DNA of 64,000 bases from CAIYRG01 sp965247505 (GTDB lineage: Bacteria > Pseudomonadota > Alphaproteobacteria > Micropepsales > Micropepsaceae): positions 434,001 through 498,000 of the forward strand of contig OZ252020.1 in the NCBI GenBank assembly GCA_965247505.1, read 5' to 3'. The position numbers and the translations under genes were made by a program. Below are positions 59,870 to 64,000 of the stretch, piece after piece; positions within the stretch are counted from its first letter, which is position 1, and every line of letters begins with the position of its first letter. The notes under the pieces are model-generated. The model was not told the origin of the DNA. It was given only the letters and a program-made list of their open reading frames with translations, and did no database searches.

Positions 59870-62848
59870 CTAAAACCGGATATACATATTGCCGCCCGCC
59901 GAATGAACGGTCTCGCTGGAGCCGACAATCGCATCATAATGGGCGCCCACGGTCCACCATCCCATCGAAACATCCAACGCGATTCCACCGACGAAACCGG
60001 TCGCGCCGGGCTGCTGACCGAATGTGGCATAGCTTGTTCCTGGAACGGAATCGAACTCCAATATAATCGCTTCCGCATCATTGAGAAAATTATGCTGCAC
60101 GCCAACATGACCCTGCGGCAGTAATGTGACGCCGCCGGAATCGATCGTGCCGGCAAGAGATGCGCCGAGAAATCCGCGCAACAGATTTTCCTGAGAATCC
60201 CGTATATTTAGGTTTACACCGGCGCCGGCGCCGGCCTCCTCATAGGCACTGCGGCTAAGGGAAATATATTCGACGCCCACCTGCGGCGCGAGCTGGAATT
60301 CGCCAAGATCGACCAAATACCCGCCAGACAAATTTCCCGATGCAAGAATTTCTGTCCAGTCACGCGTCTGCGCGGTACGTGAAAGACCTCCAACATTTAT
60401 TTGCCGTTTGCCCTCTACATTGCCAAACCCGACATTCATCTGGGCGTTCGCAAAAACCGGGCCATTATCCACTCCCATATAGAGCGTGAAGAGACTCCAA
60501 TCGACATCTACGGTTCGGCCTACCACGCCGCTTCCGTCGGCCCCACCATGGAAAAAGGAATACGCAACTCCGAAATGTCCGATACCGCGTTCGCCCCAAT
60601 CGATACCAATTGTGCCAGTAACGCCATTGCCGTCATATCCGTTTGCGCCTGTAGCGCTCAAGGCTTCATAGTCTCCCGCAATCCACACGCCGCCTTCATC
60701 GGTCGCAGCTGGGAGCATACGAATGCGCCGCTGCCGCCCAGCGACATTGCTGCCGTTGGGATCGATAAGCATAAGCCCTGTTGCCCGCGAGATATTATTG
60801 TCGTGAGGTACAAACTGTTCGACTGCCTCCTGAACCGCCGCATTGGTGGTAATCCCCAATAGCAATGCGCCAAGCTCATCGTCCTGAAGCGCAGCGCGCG
60901 CCACGCCCTGATAAATCGCTGCGTCATTGTCCACGAGGCCAAGCTCGTCTGCAGATTTAAGCGTGACATCGAGAAACAGCGTCTCCGCATCCGTGCTGAA
61001 CACACCATTGAACAGAAACGGGACTTCGGCGCCATCGGTTACGCCCGCGCCGACAGTGAGCCCGCCATCAGCTTTGATCAACTCATAAGGCGTCCCGCCG
61101 GTAGTTTCTGCGAGGAAGGCTATGGGGGTTAGTGTCAGGCTCGACCCCACGGCGAAATCCGAAGCCCCTTGCGCATCAATAAGCGGTCCGAGATCTTGCC
61201 CAATCTCTATATCGACAAGGCCGCCCGCGCCAACATCAAAAATACCCGCATTGCGCACACCGGACGTGTTCAGCGTTCCGCCGCTGCCATCGCCGGAAAT
61301 CATAATGTCGACCGTGCCGCCGCTCGAGACCGCGCCGGATAACGATGCGTCTGGGCCTAGAATCGTAAGCGTGCTGGGATCCACACCGCCACCGAAAAGG
61401 ACATCGCCAATCACCGTTCCCGTGTTCATGAATGTGATCGCATCGGTCGCATCCGTCAGATCAAATGCGACGGTGGTGGTGTTTAGCCCACTGGCGGTTG
61501 CCGCAATCCTCCCGTGGTTTTCGATATTAAGCAAAGTACCGGACCGATCGCGGACCGCTATCGCGGCGAGGGCCAATATTTCGTCACTCGTTGAAAACGA
61601 ATTTGCCAATATCGAGCCGTGATTAAGCAAACTCGGCAGTGATGCGCTGTCGGCGATATTGATTGTCAATGTATTACCGCCGCTTGGACCATCTGTCATG
61701 GCCTCGATTATGCCGCTTGCCGTGTTGTGCAGTTCGGGCGCGCTCGATCCCGCATCGAAGACAATAGCGGTCGCGTCGCTCGGAACGAACTGGAAAGGTG
61801 TTGCGTTGGCGTTGTCGCTCGTAGACAAGGCCCGTATCGAGCCGCTGTTGTAAAAATCGCCGCTAAATGTCGTCGTGAAATCATCCGACCCACCGATTTG
61901 GATCGCGGTTGCATCGGTACCCGGCCAAATAGGTTGTGCGATAATATCGCCGCGATTGATAAAACTATAATCTACAAGACCTATTTCGGTAAAATTGTCG
62001 ATCGTTTGATCCGCGACAAATTCTAGCGCCGGAGAAATTCTTAGGGCCGGTGCGGACCCTTGCGTGCCAATATGGGCGATTGGCGTCGCGTCGCCGTCCG
62101 GCCCATCGTTCAATATCCCCTCACCGACATTTCCACCGATAAAGACTCCCGAACCAGGGGTGGTCGGTATAAATTCGCCAGTGCCATCGTCCCTTGGTTC
62201 GCTGGTGATCGAGCCGCTATTGCGAAAAGTGCTGGTTATCGAGTCGGTTGTGCGAACGCCCACAGAACCCTCGCCGATAAGCGTTGTGCTCCCGTCCAAC
62301 AGCACATCGCCGTCGACTTCCGATTGCAGAAAAATTCCTGTCGCGTTTAGACCCCGGGCTGTAATGCTCGAGCCCGCGCCGGTAACAATATTACCAGTGA
62401 ATGTGCCGGCATCGTCGAGCAATATTCCAATACCTTCGGAGGTGGTGTTTTCATCATTCGTAGTGGTATCAAGGCCGTCGTCGGAACCCTCGACGATAAT
62501 ACTGCCGCCAAGCGTAACATCACCGGCATTGCCTCCCTCGATCAATATACCGATCGGCTCGCTAAAATGCCTAACGGAAATTGCGCCATCATTGGTAACG
62601 GAATTGTCCGAATTCAGCGTGACCGCCGGCACGGCCGCGGGCGGTATGTCCTCGCCATCCGGGATCGGTAGAGTATCGAGATCGATCGAACCGGCGTCGG
62701 TTATGGTGATGTCTCCCGCCGTTCCACCTGCAGCTTCCGCGGTATCCACTGGCTCGGTTGTCGCAGTGGTGATTGTTAAATCGTCGGCAAGAACCGGAGT
62801 GATGCCAATCGCACCCAGCGCTAAGAACCGAAATACCAACTTATTCAT
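59870..62848 (-). CDS. Large autotransporter (type V secretion) protein
   Basis: 992 residues. Signal peptide 'FRFLALGAIGITPVLADD' is followed by a long passenger (about 22-700) built of short beta repeats rich in G, D, N, T and S ('NDGAISVRHFSEPIGILIEG', 'LLNHGSILANSFSTSDE'), as in beta-helix passengers. Residues about 720-992 form the C-terminal beta-barrel ('GGVWIAGDYEALSATGANGY', 'VFANAQMNVGFGNVEGKRQI') and end in Phe ('GGNMYIRF'), the outer-membrane insertion signal. It would display its passenger on the cell surface. No peptidase or lipase motif was recognised in the passenger. Confidence 0.9.
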   Translation of the reverse strand: MNKLVFRFLALGAIGITPVLADDLTITTATTEPVDTAEAAGGTAGDITITDAGSIDLDTLPIPDGEDIPPAAVPAVTLNSDNSVTNDGAISVRHFSEPIGILIEGGNAGDVTLGGSIIVEGSDDGLDTTTNDENTTSEGIGILLDDAGTFTGNIVTGAGSSITARGLNATGIFLQSEVDGDVLLDGSTTLIGEGSVGVRTTDSITSTFRNSGSITSEPRDDGTGEFIPTTPGSGVFIGGNVGEGILNDGPDGDATPIAHIGTQGSAPALRISPALEFVADQTIDNFTEIGLVDYSFINRGDIIAQPIWPGTDATAIQIGGSDDFTTTFSGDFYNSGSIRALSTSDNANATPFQFVPSDATAIVFDAGSSAPELHNTASGIIEAMTDGPSGGNTLTINIADSASLPSLLNHGSILANSFSTSDEILALAAIAVRDRSGTLLNIENHGRIAATASGLNTTTVAFDLTDATDAITFMNTGTVIGDVLFGGGVDPSTLTILGPDASLSGAVSSGGTVDIMISGDGSGGTLNTSGVRNAGIFDVGAGGLVDIEIGQDLGPLIDAQGASDFAVGSSLTLTPIAFLAETTGGTPYELIKADGGLTVGAGVTDGAEVPFLFNGVFSTDAETLFLDVTLKSADELGLVDNDAAIYQGVARAALQDDELGALLLGITTNAAVQEAVEQFVPHDNNISRATGLMLIDPNGSNVAGRQRRIRMLPAATDEGGVWIAGDYEALSATGANGYDGNGVTGTIGIDWGERGIGHFGVAYSFFHGGADGSGVVGRTVDVDWSLFTLYMGVDNGPVFANAQMNVGFGNVEGKRQINVGGLSRTAQTRDWTEILASGNLSGGYLVDLGEFQLAPQVGVEYISLSRSAYEEAGAGAGVNLNIRDSQENLLRGFLGASLAGTIDSGGVTLLPQGHVGVQHNFLNDAEAIILEFDSVPGTSYATFGQQPGATGFVGGIALDVSMGWWTVGAHYDAIVGSSETVHSAGGNMYIRF

Positions 62849-63118
62849 GTTTATTCCTTTTTAAGCCGCCACTTCCCGCGCCGCCATTTTCTGTACCTAC
62901 GCCTGAACGTCAATTTCGTCGGATAGTCCAAGAAATCCGTCTTGCGCCAGGCTGGGTAAGCAGGATGCAGAAATACAATGTATGGGCAATTCTGGCCAGC
63001 GGGTTTAGGCCACCGCAATGGCCCGAATGCCATATGCCGCTCGCTACTTGGCTAGTCTCCAGATTAAGCTTTTTTCATCGTCGAACTGGGCGCAAAGGGC
63101 CAACCGGTTGGAACGGTT

Positions 63119-64000
63119 TCAGCCCTCAATAAAAGAGCGGTCGATCTCTATCTGATCGCTGACGACAAAACGCAATAGATCGACGCCCAGCGTCAGTGGC
63201 CCATCATAGGTTTCACGCGTACGGCGCTCCAGCTCAGCCAATGCTGTGGGATCGGTGCTCTCAAAGCCAGGCAAGATGATGTGCGAATAGACGCCCATCT
63301 GGGTGGAAGTCTCGAGAAAAATACTTCCCGCTTCCTCCGGAAAAGTATGATTGCCATTATCGGTGCCTGGCGGCGCCATGCGCACCTGATGAATAAGAAG
63401 GTCGACACCCTCGCCATGGGCAACAAGGTTCGGATCGAATTTTGTATCGCCGCTAAGAAGAACGGACCGGCTCCGGTAATCGACGCGATAACCATAGGAT
63501 TGCTCGATATGTGTGACGCGAAACGCGGTCACCCGCACGCCGCCCTCATCAAAAATAATTCCATCATTTTCGATCTCATGCGCCACGATGTTTTCGGGTC
63601 CCGGCGGCGCGCCCCGGCCCACCGTGCGAACAATGGTGTCTGCTTCAAAAGCCCGCGCCATATTCTCGGCCATGTTCTGCATGCCGATTCCGCCATAGGC
63701 GTGTAACGGCGCTTGGCGGCCGCCGCTCTGATTATTGAGCATGTAACCGGCCATCCAAAGATCGGAAAATCCGTTCACATGATCGGAATGGAAATGGGTG
63801 ATGAACAATGCATCGATGTCGCCGGGCTGAACGCCGACTTGCGCCATACGAATGGTCAAACCGCGCCCGGCATCGAAGACCAAATTCAGCCCGCCGGCCT
63901 GCACCAGGGTCGAGGGACCGAAACGCGCCGGGTTTAACGCGGGCGATCCCGTTCCCAATAATGTCACAATGATATTGTCATCGGTTGCCGTTTGCGCGGC
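63119..64000 (-). CDS. Exported metallo-beta-lactamase-fold hydrolase, partial at window edge
   Basis: Close paralogue of the protein at 22414: 'TLLGTGSPALNPARFGPSTL', 'ALFITHFHSDHVNGFSDLWM' (HxHxDH), 'THIEQSYGYRVDYRSRSVLL' and 'LLIHQVRMAPPGTDN'. The C-terminus is complete ('IEIDRSFIEG'). The N-terminus, expected to hold a signal peptide, lies beyond the window; the frame is open to position 64000. It should be a periplasmic zinc hydrolase of unknown substrate. The 270 bases to the autotransporter gene show nothing. Confidence 0.85.
   Translation of the reverse strand, partial: AAQTATDDNIIVTLLGTGSPALNPARFGPSTLVQAGGLNLVFDAGRGLTIRMAQVGVQPGDIDALFITHFHSDHVNGFSDLWMAGYMLNNQSGGRQAPLHAYGGIGMQNMAENMARAFEADTIVRTVGRGAPPGPENIVAHEIENDGIIFDEGGVRVTAFRVTHIEQSYGYRVDYRSRSVLLSGDTKFDPNLVAHGEGVDLLIHQVRMAPPGTDNGNHTFPEEAGSIFLETSTQMGVYSHIILPGFESTDPTALAELERRTRETYDGPLTLGVDLLRFVVSDQIEIDRSFIEG

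Noticed and set aside
62064..62864. 266-codon plus-strand frame opposite the autotransporter
   Set aside because: A Ser/Pro/Val-rich antisense shadow of the repetitive passenger.
1..64000. Reassignment of TAG to Gln as the genetic code of this organism
   Set aside because: Many intact genes end at TAG at the expected length, some overlapping convergent genes (for example 17349, 22407, 45899), so TAG is a working stop codon here.
1..64000. CRISPR arrays, rRNA or tRNA genes
   Set aside because: No regularly spaced short repeats and no rRNA-like or cloverleaf-type sequence was noticed on either strand; a tRNAscan run would be decisive.

Overview
This window looks like a piece of an alphaproteobacterial chromosome. 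It has moderately GC-rich coding sequence, a GcrA-type zinc-ribbon protein, DUF6456-like and DnaA-domain-IV proteins, small carph-isopro and XRE-type regulators, and many exported enzymes typical of environmental Alphaproteobacteria. That assignment is an inference from gene families; no rRNA, tRNA or phylogenetic marker was found. The region is accessory: insertion sequences, prophage remnants and broken genes make up a large share of it.

Layout. 1-4.2 kb: a DUF6152 protein divergent from a secreted protein, a phage terminase remnant, and more exported proteins. 4.5-5.9 kb: IS256 copy 1. 6-9.8 kb: an exported metallo-beta-lactamase-fold hydrolase, a broken IS30 element and a broken TVP38-like membrane protein. 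9.8-12.4 kb: a YiiX-like hydrolase, a ZntB/CorA transporter and a CDGSH Fe-S protein. 12.5-15.2 kb: a membrane-protein gene split by an IS1595 element that itself carries an IS3 element. 15.3-26 kb: a broken APC permease, an exported methyltransferase, a substrate-binding protein, a PadR regulator with a membrane partner, two DUF6152 proteins, metallo-beta-lactamase-fold enzymes, and a lipoprotein next to a formylglycine-generating-enzyme-like protein. 26.3-30 kb: a 36-residue basic protein behind a hairpin leader, then an IS1595 fragment abutting an IS21 element and the tail of a histidine kinase. 30-35.3 kb: a Gly/Tyr-rich exported protein, MacB-type permease debris, an exported VOC protein, a transglutaminase-like protein, CspA and small proteins. 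35.4-39.6 kb: a catabolic module resembling phthalate degradation (substrate-binding protein, Rieske oxygenase, divergent dihydrodiol-dehydrogenase-like enzyme, MarR regulator). 39.7-46.3 kb: an NmrA-like protein, a TonB-C protein, exported proteins, DoxX, SRAP, VOC and DUF423 proteins. 46.4-48.2 kb: a glutathione S-transferase gene split by a deleted IS256. 48.3-55.9 kb: the control region of a degenerate prophage, carrying IS256 copy 3 and a second IS1595+IS3 nest. 56-64 kb: a PQQ dehydrogenase fused to a cupredoxin, a broken TonB-C paralogue, a broken small protein, a large autotransporter and a partial metallo-hydrolase.

Two themes link the genes. First, much of the intact content is exported: four members of one unnamed secreted family, three DUF6152 proteins, four metallo-beta-lactamase-fold proteins, a quinoprotein and an autotransporter. 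The same exported families recur as paralogues, twice as a divergent DUF6152/secreted-protein pair. Second, the region is decaying. At least nine open frames are cut by one or two in-frame stops, several more by small frameshifts, and target-site duplications allow several pre-insertion genes to be rebuilt. TAG is still a normal stop here, so the in-frame TAG codons are best read as mutations.
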